Assembly: GCA_964624145.1 (NCBI GenBank)
Contig: CAZUXT010000005.1
Span: forward strand, 1 to 64,000
Reading direction: 5' to 3'
Source: WJMT01 sp964624145
Lineage (GTDB): Bacteria; Acidobacteriota; Aminicenantia; Aminicenantales; Aminicenantaceae
Length of the DNA stretch: 64,000 bases
This document shows, one piece after another, positions 42,088 through 50,953 of this stretch. Under the pieces are notes generated by a model that had not been told where the DNA came from, did no database searches, and was given only the letters and a program-made list of their open reading frames with translations. The translations under genes were made by a program, and so were the position numbers. How positions within the stretch are numbered: the first letter of the stretch is position 1; every line of letters starts with the position of its first letter.

Positions 42088-43335
42088 TTATTCGTATCTG
42101 AGCGATACAATAGGATCCATTCTGGCTGCTTTTTGAGCCGGAAGTATTCCAAATAGAATCCCCACCGATACGGATACGAAAAGCCCGAGGGCAATAGACC
42201 AGGGTGTGACAGTGGCGGGTAAAGGTGTTGCGATTCTCACAATAAAAGCAATGATAAAACCTATTAGCAGACCGGAAGCTCCACCCACTCCCGTTAAAAT
42301 TATGGATTCAATAAGAAACTGGTTCTGGATGTCCGAAGAACGCGCTCCGATCGCTTTACGGATCCCAATCTCCCGGGTCCTTTCCTTGACCGTGACCAGC
42401 ATGATATTCATAACTCCTATGCCTCCAACCAGAAGACCGATGGAGGATATCACGATCATGACTATGTAAGCGGCTCCGGTTAACTGGTTATACAGATCGA
42501 GCATGGTCTCCTGTCCGAAAAGAGCAAAGTCATTGGGCTTTCCAACCGGAACTTTCCTTCTCCCGCGGAGAACATTGATGATCTGCTCTTTGGCTTCTTC
42601 CAGATATTCGTGTTTCGTAGGGACTGCCACGATTTCAATATTACTCAAGTTATAGGAAAAATGCTTCATGGCTGTTGTCAGAGGAATCACAATAATATTA
42701 TCCCTGCTCTGGCCGAACATAGCGCCTCTTTTTTCCATCTCCCCTATGACCGTGAACCGCTTGGCTCCAATCCTCAGTTCTTTTCCTATAGGATCCGTAT
42801 GGGGGAAAAGAGTCTCTCTGAGGTCTGCCCCGAGGACGCACACCTTCGTGCGGTGGTTCATATCAGCCTCTGAAATAAAACGGCCTCTGCTCGGGAGATA
42901 AACAGAAATGACTTTGGGAAAATCCTCATTCATGCCTATGATGATGGTATCTGAAGATTCTTTATTCTGGTATTTAATGGGGGTGCTTTCAAATAGAGAA
43001 ACCGTTAGATCAACAGCCACCGCCTTGACCAAGGAACACTGATTCTTTATAGCTTCGACATCCTCAAAGGTAAGGTCTTCTCTCTGTCTTTCCTCTTCTG
43101 ACATATTCCCAACATTAATTCCGGGCTCATATTTACTGATCATGATGACATCAGGGCCCACTGACTCCAGCTCACTGAGAAATGTTTTATTCAGCCCCTG
43201 CACTACAGAGACCATGGCAATGACCGTCATGACTCCGATCATGATACCCAGCAGAGTGAGAAATGACCTGAGTTTATGGGATTTTATGGAATCCAGAGAC
43301 ATTTGAAACACATCTTTGAAAATTCCTATTTTCAT
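42088..43335 (-). CDS. MacB-type ABC transporter permease (second of a pair)
   Basis: A 415-residue FtsX/MacB-fold permease. An N-terminal helix (LRSFLTLLGIMIGVMTVIAMV) is followed by a periplasmic MacB_PCD domain (about 50-285). Three C-terminal helices include GVMNIMLVTVKERTREIGIRKA, and the end is AARMDPIVSLRYE. The start overlaps the stop of the upstream paralogous permease by 4 bp. Such proteins export peptides, lipids or antimicrobials, or act in stress sensing. No ATPase is encoded beside the pair. Confidence 0.88.
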   Translation of the reverse strand: MKIGIFKDVFQMSLDSIKSHKLRSFLTLLGIMIGVMTVIAMVSVVQGLNKTFLSELESVGPDVIMISKYEPGINVGNMSEEERQREDLTFEDVEAIKNQCSLVKAVAVDLTVSLFESTPIKYQNKESSDTIIIGMNEDFPKVISVYLPSRGRFISEADMNHRTKVCVLGADLRETLFPHTDPIGKELRIGAKRFTVIGEMEKRGAMFGQSRDNIIVIPLTTAMKHFSYNLSNIEIVAVPTKHEYLEEAKEQIINVLRGRRKVPVGKPNDFALFGQETMLDLYNQLTGAAYIVMIVISSIGLLVGGIGVMNIMLVTVKERTREIGIRKAIGARSSDIQNQFLIESIILTGVGGASGLLIGFIIAFIVRIATPLPATVTPWSIALGLFVSVSVGILFGILPAQKAARMDPIVSLRYE

Positions 43336-44567
43336 AGACTTGTCCTTAATGCTTCTATGGGATCGAGCTTGGAGGCTTTATTAGCAGGATAGATGCCAAA
43401 AAATATTCCTATGGACGCGGATACTACAATGGCAACAACAATAGATGCGGGATCTACCGCAGAAGGCAGAGAAGTGGCAGAGGATATGATTTTGGCGAGA
43501 ATAAAGCCGAGAATGATCCCTATGGTGCCTCCTATGGAAGAGAGTGTGGCCGCTTCTATAAGGAATTGAAAAAGTATGTCTATTCTCCTCGCTCCCACTG
43601 CCATTCTGATCCCGATTTCATTGATCCTTTCCGTGACAGAAACCAGCATGATGTTCATGACCACAATCCCCCCAACCAGAAGCGCTAGGGAAGAGATGGC
43701 GATCATGGCAAAGTAAATTCCAGTGGTGGCACTTTTATAAATCTGTATGAACTGATCCGATGTCTGGAACGAAAAGTCATCCGGTTCACCAAAAGAAATG
43801 TGTCTTTTGGTCCTCAGAATGGTCCTTACCTCTTCCTGGGCCAGTCCCATTTGTTCCTGCGATGTTGTGTGGACATTTATACTGATGGTCCTTCTTGATC
43901 CATACATTTTCTGGAAGGTGGTTATGGGAATCCGGACAAAACTGTCCTGGCTCATTCCGAGAATCTTGCCTTTCGCCTTAGCGGTTCCTATGACCCTGAA
44001 ATGTTGATTTCCGACTTTAATCCATCTCCCTATGGGATTGAGATGGGGAAACAGCCTCTCAGATACATCGGCTCCGATCACGCATACCGGATGTGAGTGG
44101 TCTTCCATCTCTTTTAATATATGGTGCCCGAATTCGAGTTCCTCTACGCTCCCTATCAAATGATCGATATGGGTAACGCCTCTTATGGAGACATCTTTCA
44201 AAGACTGGTCCCTGAATTTAACCGTCCGGCTGGTGCTCACGGATGCGCCGACCAGTTCACAGTATTCACATCTGTCACGGATAAGCCTCATATCATCGAG
44301 AGTCAAATCCTTTCTTTTGAGCTGTTCCCTGTATTCCTGAAGGGAAGTCCCGATAAAAGAGAACTTTGAAACAGAAAAGTCATTGGCCCCGTAAAAGGAC
44401 ATCCTTTCATAAACATAATCATTAAGGCCCTGTATGATCGAGACAACCGCAATAATAGTGAGGACACCGATTATAATTCCCAAGAGAGTCAGAAACGTCC
44501 TCATTTTATTAGCCCATAAAGAGCTAAGGGACATTGACATGGATTCTCCTATATTGACTCTTGCCAT
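43332..44567 (-). CDS. MacB-type ABC transporter permease (first of a pair)
   Basis: A 411-residue permease with the same layout as the downstream gene: an N-terminal helix (MRTFLTLLGIIIGVLTIIAVV), a periplasmic domain and three C-terminal helices with VVMNIMLVSVTERINEIGIR. The two proteins are paralogues, similar in every helix but divergent in the periplasmic part, suggesting a heterodimer. The periplasmic domain has a CEYC pair near residue 96 that the partner lacks. The ATPase and any membrane-fusion protein must be encoded elsewhere. Confidence 0.88.
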   Translation of the reverse strand: MARVNIGESMSMSLSSLWANKMRTFLTLLGIIIGVLTIIAVVSIIQGLNDYVYERMSFYGANDFSVSKFSFIGTSLQEYREQLKRKDLTLDDMRLIRDRCEYCELVGASVSTSRTVKFRDQSLKDVSIRGVTHIDHLIGSVEELEFGHHILKEMEDHSHPVCVIGADVSERLFPHLNPIGRWIKVGNQHFRVIGTAKAKGKILGMSQDSFVRIPITTFQKMYGSRRTISINVHTTSQEQMGLAQEEVRTILRTKRHISFGEPDDFSFQTSDQFIQIYKSATTGIYFAMIAISSLALLVGGIVVMNIMLVSVTERINEIGIRMAVGARRIDILFQFLIEAATLSSIGGTIGIILGFILAKIISSATSLPSAVDPASIVVAIVVSASIGIFFGIYPANKASKLDPIEALRTSL

Positions 44568-44710
44568 TTTTTCGAACAGTCCGATCTCTTAAAATTCATG
44601 TTTTATTCTACAATATTTCTACGTAATGAAAAAGAAAAGGTTCAAACCAGACCAAGGTATATGATATGATTTGGGTTCCAGCAGTCCAGAATACAAAAAG
44701 GAGAAAATCC

Positions 44711-45286
44711 ATGAAACATTTTCAGGCAATGTGTTGTGTTTTTGAGAAACCCGGAAAAGAAAACACACAAAAGACCATAGAAATCGCAGCTCAAAAAGCT
44801 GAAGAAGGAAATGTTGAAAATATACTCATCGCCTCGTGTTCCGGCAGAACGGGTTTGAAGGCGGCTCCTTATTTCAAAGACAGAAATCTGGTAGTCGTCA
44901 CCCATGCCACAGGATTTTTAAAACCGGATCACCAGCAGCTTGATAAAGAAAATAAAGCAAAGCTGGAAAACTCAGGAGTAAAAATCCTGACATGCCAGCA
45001 TGCCCTGGGAGGGGTGGGAAGAGCTGTGAGAAAAAAGCTGGGCACCTATCAGCTGGAAGAAATCATCGCCTACACATTAAGGCTGTTCGGTGAGGGGACA
45101 AAGGTGGCGATCGAAATCGCTCTTATGGCCGCAGATGCCGGGCTGGTTTCCACCAGTCAAGAATGCATTTCAATAGGCGGAACCTCTGAAGGAGCGGACA
45201 CAGCTCTCCTCTTAAAACCAGCTCATGCCCAGAACTTTTTTGATCTAAAAATCATGGAAATATTCGCCAAACCCCGCCTCAACTGA
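44711..45286 (+). CDS. Stand-alone pyruvate-kinase C-terminal-domain-like protein
   Basis: A 191-residue protein resembling the alpha/beta C-terminal domain of pyruvate kinase (PF02887) without the catalytic barrel. Marks are TQKTIEIAAQKAEEGNVENI, IASCSGRTGLKAAPYF and VATHATG-like VVVTHATGFLKP. The second half (AYTLRLFGEGTKVAIEIALMAADAGL, ISIGGTSEGADTALLL) is longer than the domain in the kinase. Related free-standing proteins occur in archaea and anaerobes; the role is unknown. An in-frame upstream start at 44666 lacks a ribosome site, whereas AAGGAG precedes 44711. It ends 8 bp inside the convergent alaX gene. Confidence 0.75.
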   Translation: MKHFQAMCCVFEKPGKENTQKTIEIAAQKAEEGNVENILIASCSGRTGLKAAPYFKDRNLVVVTHATGFLKPDHQQLDKENKAKLENSGVKILTCQHALGGVGRAVRKKLGTYQLEEIIAYTLRLFGEGTKVAIEIALMAADAGLVSTSQECISIGGTSEGADTALLLKPAHAQNFFDLKIMEIFAKPRLN

Positions 45287-46463
45287 CGGGGAGGGAGGCA
45301 GAGGCTCTGTCCAGAGCGGCCTCCAGTTTGTCCTTTTCTTCCCCCACCAGCTCGACCAAAGAAGGACGGCCTCCTCCTTTCACCTTCAGAACAGAAGATA
45401 TCTCAGGGATAAGCTTTCTCATATCAAAGTCAACATCTTCAGACCGAGCCAGAATCATATGACACAGATTCCCTTCAGTCAGGCCAAAAAGGACATAAAA
45501 TCCTGGCTTTTCTATGATATTGAGGGCAAGGTAACGGATTTGATCCTTACTCTCTTCCTTAAAGACATCTCTAATAACCGGGCCCTCGGCATCCCGGATA
45601 ATCCTTTCGGCTTCGAATTCATACAATTTTCGTGATATTCTCCGGTTCTCTTTTTTCTGGCCTTTCAGATCGGAAACAAGCTTACCCACCGCCTCAGGGA
45701 CCTCCTCCTCATGGGATGACAGTGTAACCGCTGTATCCGTGAGTATCTTGTGTTTCCTGGCATAATCATGAAGCGCTCTTTGACCGCAAACAAACGTGAA
45801 GCGGAGAATCTGTCTTATTCTTTCCTGCCCGATTATTTTTATCAGACCGATCTCTCCCGTATACCTCGGGTGAGTGCCTCCGCAGGCGGAGTGTTCAAAA
45901 TCCGCTACCTCCACAATTCTGATCAAGCCGCTTTTTTTGGGAGGCTTTCTCAACGGCACATCAGAAATCTTTTCTTCGGATACAAAATAGGTTTTGATCT
46001 CACGGTTTTCAAAAACGATTTTATTGGCCATCTCTTCCACTTTGAAGAGCTTCCGGTCTGAAATCTCTTCAATATCGATATCCACAGTGGATACGCACTC
46101 ACCCAGATGAAACGAAAGCGTCTTTCCTTTCATCAATCTGTGAAAACACTGGGATAGGATGTGCTGACCAGCGTGCTGCTGCATGTGATCAAACCTTCTT
46201 TCCCAGTCTATTTTTCCTCTTGCTTTTTTGCCCGAGATATCTTTGCTCAAGACATGGACCACTTCTTCGTTTTCTTCAAAAACATCCAAAACCTCAATTC
46301 CATTGATCTCACCTCTGTCAGCAGGCTGACCTCCGGATTCAGGGTAAAAACAGCTCTCCTCGAGCACAACCAGATGCTTTCCATCCCTCTGAGTTATGCT
46401 TTTGACGACAGACTCAAATTCTGTTTGGTACGGATTGTCAAAATAAAGTCTTTTAGACATCAC
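45279..46463 (-). CDS. Alanyl-tRNA editing protein AlaX with DHHA1 domain
   Basis: A 394-residue free-standing editing protein. The N-terminal part has ESCFYPESGGQPADRGEI (about 37-54). The zinc-binding editing core has HMQQHAGQHILSQCF (HxxxH, about 93-107) and FEHSACGGTHPRYTGEIG (CxxxH). The C-terminal half is a coiled coil plus DHHA1 domain (about 255-394) ending LKVKGGGRPSLVELVGE. It hydrolyses mischarged Ser- or Gly-tRNA-Ala. There is a 4-bp overlap with the RNase HIII gene upstream. Confidence 0.9.
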   Translation of the reverse strand: MMSKRLYFDNPYQTEFESVVKSITQRDGKHLVVLEESCFYPESGGQPADRGEINGIEVLDVFEENEEVVHVLSKDISGKKARGKIDWERRFDHMQQHAGQHILSQCFHRLMKGKTLSFHLGECVSTVDIDIEEISDRKLFKVEEMANKIVFENREIKTYFVSEEKISDVPLRKPPKKSGLIRIVEVADFEHSACGGTHPRYTGEIGLIKIIGQERIRQILRFTFVCGQRALHDYARKHKILTDTAVTLSSHEEEVPEAVGKLVSDLKGQKKENRRISRKLYEFEAERIIRDAEGPVIRDVFKEESKDQIRYLALNIIEKPGFYVLFGLTEGNLCHMILARSEDVDFDMRKLIPEISSVLKVKGGGRPSLVELVGEEKDKLEAALDRASASLPVS

Positions 46464-47128
46464 CCGCTTACCACATCCAATATCCGCCGGGTCAACTTAA
46501 AATGCCTTTTGGCCACTCTATTCAAAACTTCAGCACCAAAACGCCTGACCAGCTCCACCCCGGCTTCCTCAGACCTGGGGGAAGAACCTTTGGGAAGTTC
46601 CACCTTAAAATCTTTTGATAAATAATACAGCCTTTTTAAAAACTCATCTCTTGCCAGAATAGAGGCTGCGGCTACAGCTGTATCTTCCTCTGCTTTTGTT
46701 CTCTGTATCAGTTCAATATTTCTCCCTTTTTTCATCAGCGCGTTCAGTACAAAACTCCTATCTCCGAACTGATCTGTGACCGCCAGGGTACAGGGCACTT
46801 CTTCCAGTATATTCTCTATCACGCGGGAGTGAGCCCAGGCAAGTAAGCGGTTTAGATTTCTCAGATTCAGATAAAGTTCATTATACCTTTCCGGACCAAT
46901 GGCCACTATGGAATGAATATATCCATCCCTGATCTGCTTGGAAAGCTCTCTAATGCGGTTATCTGATATCCTTTTGCTGTCTTTCACCCCTAATTCTGTA
47001 AGGACTTTATCCTGGCCTTCCGGTAAAAAGACCCCAGCCGCAACCAACGGGCCGAAATAATCACCTTTACCGGATTCATCTGTTCCGATATGCCCCTGTT
47101 TTGACTTAAAGAGATTTGATTGCCTCAT
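46460..47128 (-). CDS. rnhC: Ribonuclease HIII
   Basis: A 222-residue type 2 RNase H. GTDESGKGDYFGPLVAAGVF has the DEGKGD-type active-site aspartate and glutamate near residue 15-16. Further acidic residues are in LAVTDQFGD and KAEEDTAVAAASILARDEFL. GTDESGKGD without a preceding AGVDE motif marks RNase HIII rather than HII. It cleaves the RNA strand of RNA-DNA hybrids. An upstream in-frame ATG at 47176 exists, but GAGG lies nine bases before the ATG at 47128 and the N-terminal TBP-like domain is very short either way. Confidence 0.85.
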   Translation of the reverse strand: MRQSNLFKSKQGHIGTDESGKGDYFGPLVAAGVFLPEGQDKVLTELGVKDSKRISDNRIRELSKQIRDGYIHSIVAIGPERYNELYLNLRNLNRLLAWAHSRVIENILEEVPCTLAVTDQFGDRSFVLNALMKKGRNIELIQRTKAEEDTAVAAASILARDEFLKRLYYLSKDFKVELPKGSSPRSEEAGVELVRRFGAEVLNRVAKRHFKLTRRILDVVSG

Positions 47129-47215
47129 TAAAATTAACCTCGACCCGTAACGGATCCGAATTCCTGACCCGGACACGCTTTTATCGGCTTTTTTTTATAG
47201 AGTCCCGGCCTCTAT

Positions 47216-48514
47216 CTATCTTAATAAAGTCCGGCTTTTAGCCTCTTTGATCAAGTCATCCCTGAATTTTGGATGGGCGATTTCAATGAGAGATCTGGTT
47301 CTCTCGTGTAAATTTTTTCCATGCAAGTAGGCCACGCCGTATTCTGTGACCACATATTCCACATCAGCTCTGGTTGTGACCACACCGGCACCCATTTTAA
47401 GATATGGAACGATGCGGGACATCTCTCCTTTTTTGGCTGTCGATGGAAGAGCTATAATGGGCTTCCCGTTTTTTGAATGCGCGGCACCGCGAATAAAATC
47501 GACCTGCCCTCCAAAACCACTATAGATGTATTTCCCGATAGAATCAGAACACACCTGTCCTGAAATATCGACTTCAACAGCTGAATTAATGGCCACCATT
47601 TTATCGTTTTTAGCAATGATGAACGGATCATTTGTGTAATCCGTGGGATGGGCTTCAAAAATAGGATTGTTATTGGCAAATTCGTACAGTTTTTTTGAAC
47701 CCAGTAAAAAAGTCAAGATGACTTTGTTCGGATGATATGTCTTTTTCGCTCCTGTGATAACTCCGGCCTCTATAGCCTCCATGACGCCGTCAGAGACCAT
47801 CTCAGTATGGCTTCCCAAATCCCTCCGGTCTTTCAATGCAGCGAGAACCGCATCCGGTATTCCGCCTATTCCGAGCTGGAGAGTGGACCCATCCTCTATT
47901 AAACGGGCGATATGAGCGCCGATCTTTTTTTCCACTTCACTAAAAGGTTTTTTTTGAAGCTCGGGAAGAGGCTCTGATACTTCCACGATCTTGTCTATTT
48001 TAGAGACATGAATAAAAGAATCTCCCAATACTCTGGGCATCTGGTCATTGATCTGAGCGACCACAACATGCGCTGTCTCTGCCGCTGATTTGGAACAAAG
48101 AACCTCCACTCCGTAGCTCATGAACCCATGTTCATCAGGCGGTGAAAGATGAAGGACAGCTACATCAATGGGCATCTGTCCGGAATAAAATAATTCAGGG
48201 ATCTGGTGAAGAAAGATAGGGACATAATCCGCTCTTCCTTCATTAATAGCCTTTCTGTCAGCAGGCCCTACGAACAGAGAATTATGCCTGAAATGCCCTT
48301 CCATATCAGGTGCTGAAAAAGGGTCCTCTCCCAGCAAAAGAACATGAACCAGCTCAACGGATTCTAACTCGTCCTTTCTTTCCGCAAGAGCTTTAACAAG
48401 AACATAAGGGGTTGCTGCATTCCCGCTAATATAGACTCTTTGTTTGCTCTTTATTACTGAAACCGCTTCCTCCACGCTCACGAGCTTTTTTTTATAATCA
48501 TTGACCCAGGGCAT
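47216..48514 (-). CDS. Acetyl-CoA hydrolase/transferase family CoA-transferase (4-hydroxybutyrate/butyrate type)
   Basis: A 432-residue class I CoA-transferase. Features are VYISGNAATPYVLVKAL at the start, the glycine loop STLQLGIGGIPDAVLAAL (about 220), the catalytic glutamate in LGSHTEMVSDGVMEAIE (about 245), and the C-terminal GFGGQVDFIRGA. Related enzymes move CoA between acetyl-CoA and butyrate, 4-hydroxybutyrate or propionate. It would release ferment acids and conserve CoA energy. A perfect hairpin carrying the TGAATANNNCAGG motif precedes it, and GGAGG lies before the ATG. Confidence 0.88.
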   Translation of the reverse strand: MPWVNDYKKKLVSVEEAVSVIKSKQRVYISGNAATPYVLVKALAERKDELESVELVHVLLLGEDPFSAPDMEGHFRHNSLFVGPADRKAINEGRADYVPIFLHQIPELFYSGQMPIDVAVLHLSPPDEHGFMSYGVEVLCSKSAAETAHVVVAQINDQMPRVLGDSFIHVSKIDKIVEVSEPLPELQKKPFSEVEKKIGAHIARLIEDGSTLQLGIGGIPDAVLAALKDRRDLGSHTEMVSDGVMEAIEAGVITGAKKTYHPNKVILTFLLGSKKLYEFANNNPIFEAHPTDYTNDPFIIAKNDKMVAINSAVEVDISGQVCSDSIGKYIYSGFGGQVDFIRGAAHSKNGKPIIALPSTAKKGEMSRIVPYLKMGAGVVTTRADVEYVVTEYGVAYLHGKNLHERTRSLIEIAHPKFRDDLIKEAKSRTLLR

Positions 48515-48529
48515 TTGTTTCCTCCATGA

Positions 48530-48552
48530 TTAACCTGACGTATTCAGGTTAA
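48530..48552 (-). promoter_or_regulatory. Perfect 9-bp hairpin with TGAATANNNCAGG motif in the CoA-transferase leader
   Basis: TTAACCTGA (48530-48538) and TCAGGTTAA (48544-48552) are exact inverted repeats with a 5-nt loop. On the minus strand the sequence contains TGAATACGTCAGG and ends seven bases before the GGAGG ribosome site. There is no U-run, so it is not a simple terminator. Confidence 0.7.
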
Positions 48553-48600
48553 GAAAATAATATACAAACAACATGATTTTGGCAAGGATATAAAGCAAAC

Positions 48601-50097
48601 TCATGTAGAGAGATATTTATGCATTTCTCTGGCTGCAACACGAGCATCTCCCATAGCTAAAATCACAGTAGCTCCCCCCCGGACAATGTCCCCACCAGCA
48701 TAGACTCCGTCCAGGCTGGTAGCCATCGTGTTCCAATCAACTTCCACGTTTCCCCATTTCCCTATTTTAAGACCGGGAGTGACTTTTCCTATCAATGGAT
48801 TGGGACTGTTTCCAATGGATACCACAACCAAATCGACTTCCATTGTAAACTCAGAGCCCTCGATAGGAATAGGCCTCCGTCTTCCTGACGAATCCGGTTC
48901 TCCCAGTTCCATTTGAATGCACTCCATGGCTTTAACTCTGTTGTTTTCATCGCTGATATAACGGACAGGATTGGTGAGAAAATGAAACTGAATCCCTTCT
49001 TCCTCCGCATGGTGAACTTCCTCGACTCTTGCAGGCATCTCTTTTCTGGAACGGCGGTAAACAATAGTGGCCTCTTCAGCGCCCAGACGCTGAGCTGTCC
49101 TCACCGAGTCCATGGCCACATTCCCTCCGCCCAGAACCACTGCTTTCTTCCCCAGGAAAACCGGCGTATCGTACTCGGGAAACTGATTGGCCCGCATTAA
49201 GTTGACTCTTGTCAGATACTCATTTGCCGAATAAATGCCTATCAGGTTCTCACCGGGAATTCCCATGAAGCTGGGCAGTCCGGCTCCGGTTCCGATATAA
49301 AACGCATCATACCCCTCTTTTCTCAGATCCTCTATGGTCATGGTCATGCCCACCACAAAATTCATCCTGAACTCAACTCCGAGCTTTCTGAGATAATCAA
49401 CCTCTGCATCAAGGATGTCATTCGGCATCCTGAACTCCGGGATCCCGTAAACCAGCACTCCGCCCGGTACATGGAGAGCTTCAAAAACCGTGACTTTATG
49501 TCCTTTTCTCGCGAGTTCCCCGGCAACAGTAAGTCCTCCGGGTCCTGAGCCGATCACAGCGACTTTGCGTCCGGTGGAAACAGATATTTCGGGAATATGG
49601 ACCTTCCCCCCTTCTCTCTCGTAATCCGAGACAAATCTCTCCAGATTCCCTATGGCCACGGGTACCCCGGTCGCCTTTTTCAGATTACACAATTCTTCAC
49701 ACTGGGTCTCCTGAGGACACACTCTGCCGCATACCGCCGGGAGGCTGTTTGTTTCCTTTATTTTCCGGGCGCTTTCTGAAAACTCTCCCTTCTCGATCAA
49801 CTTGATAAAAGAAGGGATGTCTATTCCCACAGGACACCCTTTCACACACTGGGGGTTGGCGCAGTCAAGACACCGCATGGCTTCCTTGACAGCCGCTTCC
49901 TTGGTCAAACCCTGATTGACTTCCTTAAAATCTTTATTGCGCTTTTCTGATTCTCTCTGCGGCATATCCTCCCTTGATATCTTCATCCGCTCTTTCATTG
50001 GAATGGATTTGCGCAGTTCCTTGCGCCATTCCTCATTAAAACCTTTTTTCAGCTGCTCTTTGAGTTCCGGAGAAAGCTTTTTCTGGTCTTCTCCCAT
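48601..50097 (-). CDS. NfnB/GltA-like FAD-NADPH oxidoreductase subunit
   Basis: A 498-residue protein of the glutamate-synthase small-subunit family. Two N-terminal [4Fe-4S] motifs are seen (CLDCANPQCVKGCPVG near 78, and CGRVCPQETQCEELC near 120). An FAD-binding turn (VAVIGSGPGGLTVAGELA) and an NADPH-binding turn (AVVLGGGNVAMDSVRTA) follow. It is 1 bp from the NfnA-like gene. The pair equals the NADH-dependent ferredoxin:NADP+ oxidoreductase of anaerobes, where this is the large, bifurcating-FAD subunit. Sulfide dehydrogenase and plain glutamate synthase are alternatives, but no GltB partner is near. Confidence 0.87.
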   Translation of the reverse strand: MGEDQKKLSPELKEQLKKGFNEEWRKELRKSIPMKERMKISREDMPQRESEKRNKDFKEVNQGLTKEAAVKEAMRCLDCANPQCVKGCPVGIDIPSFIKLIEKGEFSESARKIKETNSLPAVCGRVCPQETQCEELCNLKKATGVPVAIGNLERFVSDYEREGGKVHIPEISVSTGRKVAVIGSGPGGLTVAGELARKGHKVTVFEALHVPGGVLVYGIPEFRMPNDILDAEVDYLRKLGVEFRMNFVVGMTMTIEDLRKEGYDAFYIGTGAGLPSFMGIPGENLIGIYSANEYLTRVNLMRANQFPEYDTPVFLGKKAVVLGGGNVAMDSVRTAQRLGAEEATIVYRRSRKEMPARVEEVHHAEEEGIQFHFLTNPVRYISDENNRVKAMECIQMELGEPDSSGRRRPIPIEGSEFTMEVDLVVVSIGNSPNPLIGKVTPGLKIGKWGNVEVDWNTMATSLDGVYAGGDIVRGGATVILAMGDARVAAREMHKYLST

Positions 50098-50098
50098 T

Positions 50099-50953
50099 TT
50101 ATCTCTTTTCCTTTGTCATTTTCCTCGGTTTCATTTTCCGTTCCCAGTAACACAGGGAACGGATCTCATCATCAAAATATGATTTCCTTCTATAAAAAAG
50201 TTCATTCCAGTCAACAAGATGGCCGTCAAACTCAGGACCGTCCACACAGGCAAACTGGGTGCGGTCACCTACTTTTAAACGGCAGGCCCCGCACATTCCT
50301 GTTCCGTCCACCATAATGGGATTCAGGTTAACATACGTATCGATATTCAAAGGCCTGGTGGCTTCTGAACAGGTGTACATAAGATAAGTGCACCCAATGG
50401 AGACGACTCTGTCGATTTTGTTCTCTTTCAAAACATCCTTTAAAACCTTAGGGATATAATCTTTGCAGTCGAAGAATCCATCCCTGGATGAAACAAAATA
50501 TTTGTCGCTTATTTCCTTGAATCGATCTTCCCAGTATATGAGATAATTTGCCTTTGCGTCTATAAGGGTCATCACTGTGTTCCCTGCTTGTTTCATGGCT
50601 CTGGCAATCGGATATATGGCTCCGATCCCATAACAACCGGCAGCACAAAGAACAGTCCCAAATTCATTGATCTCAGCCGGTTTTCCCAGAGGCCCCACAC
50701 ATACAGGAATATCGTCTCCAGGTTGGAGTCTGGCGAGTTTCTGGGTGGACGTGCCCACGGCCATGAACACACAGGTTACGGAACCCCTGTTTTCATCCCA
50801 ATCAGCCAGTGATAATGGGATCCTTTCTCCTTTTTCATCCGGCATAAGGATAACAAACTGGCCGGGCTTGCATTTTTTTGCAATATCCGGAGCCAATATT
50901 TCGATCATATGGATATTGGGCACCAGCCTTTTTCTATCTATAATTTTAGCCAT
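50099..50953 (-). CDS. NfnA-like FAD/NAD-binding [2Fe-2S] subunit
   Basis: A 284-residue ferredoxin-NADP reductase-type protein. It has a FAD domain (GERIPLSLADWDENRGSVT, about 42-60) and an NAD domain. The iron-sulfur segment VDGTGMCGACRLKVGDRTQF (about 222-241) with CVDGPEFDGH holds the Asp/Cys ligands typical of NfnA/SudB. It mediates electron flow between NAD(H) and the NfnB-like partner downstream. The last codons overlap nuoG by one base, so all five redox genes are likely one transcript. Confidence 0.87.
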   Translation of the reverse strand: MAKIIDRKRLVPNIHMIEILAPDIAKKCKPGQFVILMPDEKGERIPLSLADWDENRGSVTCVFMAVGTSTQKLARLQPGDDIPVCVGPLGKPAEINEFGTVLCAAGCYGIGAIYPIARAMKQAGNTVMTLIDAKANYLIYWEDRFKEISDKYFVSSRDGFFDCKDYIPKVLKDVLKENKIDRVVSIGCTYLMYTCSEATRPLNIDTYVNLNPIMVDGTGMCGACRLKVGDRTQFACVDGPEFDGHLVDWNELFYRRKSYFDDEIRSLCYWERKMKPRKMTKEKR

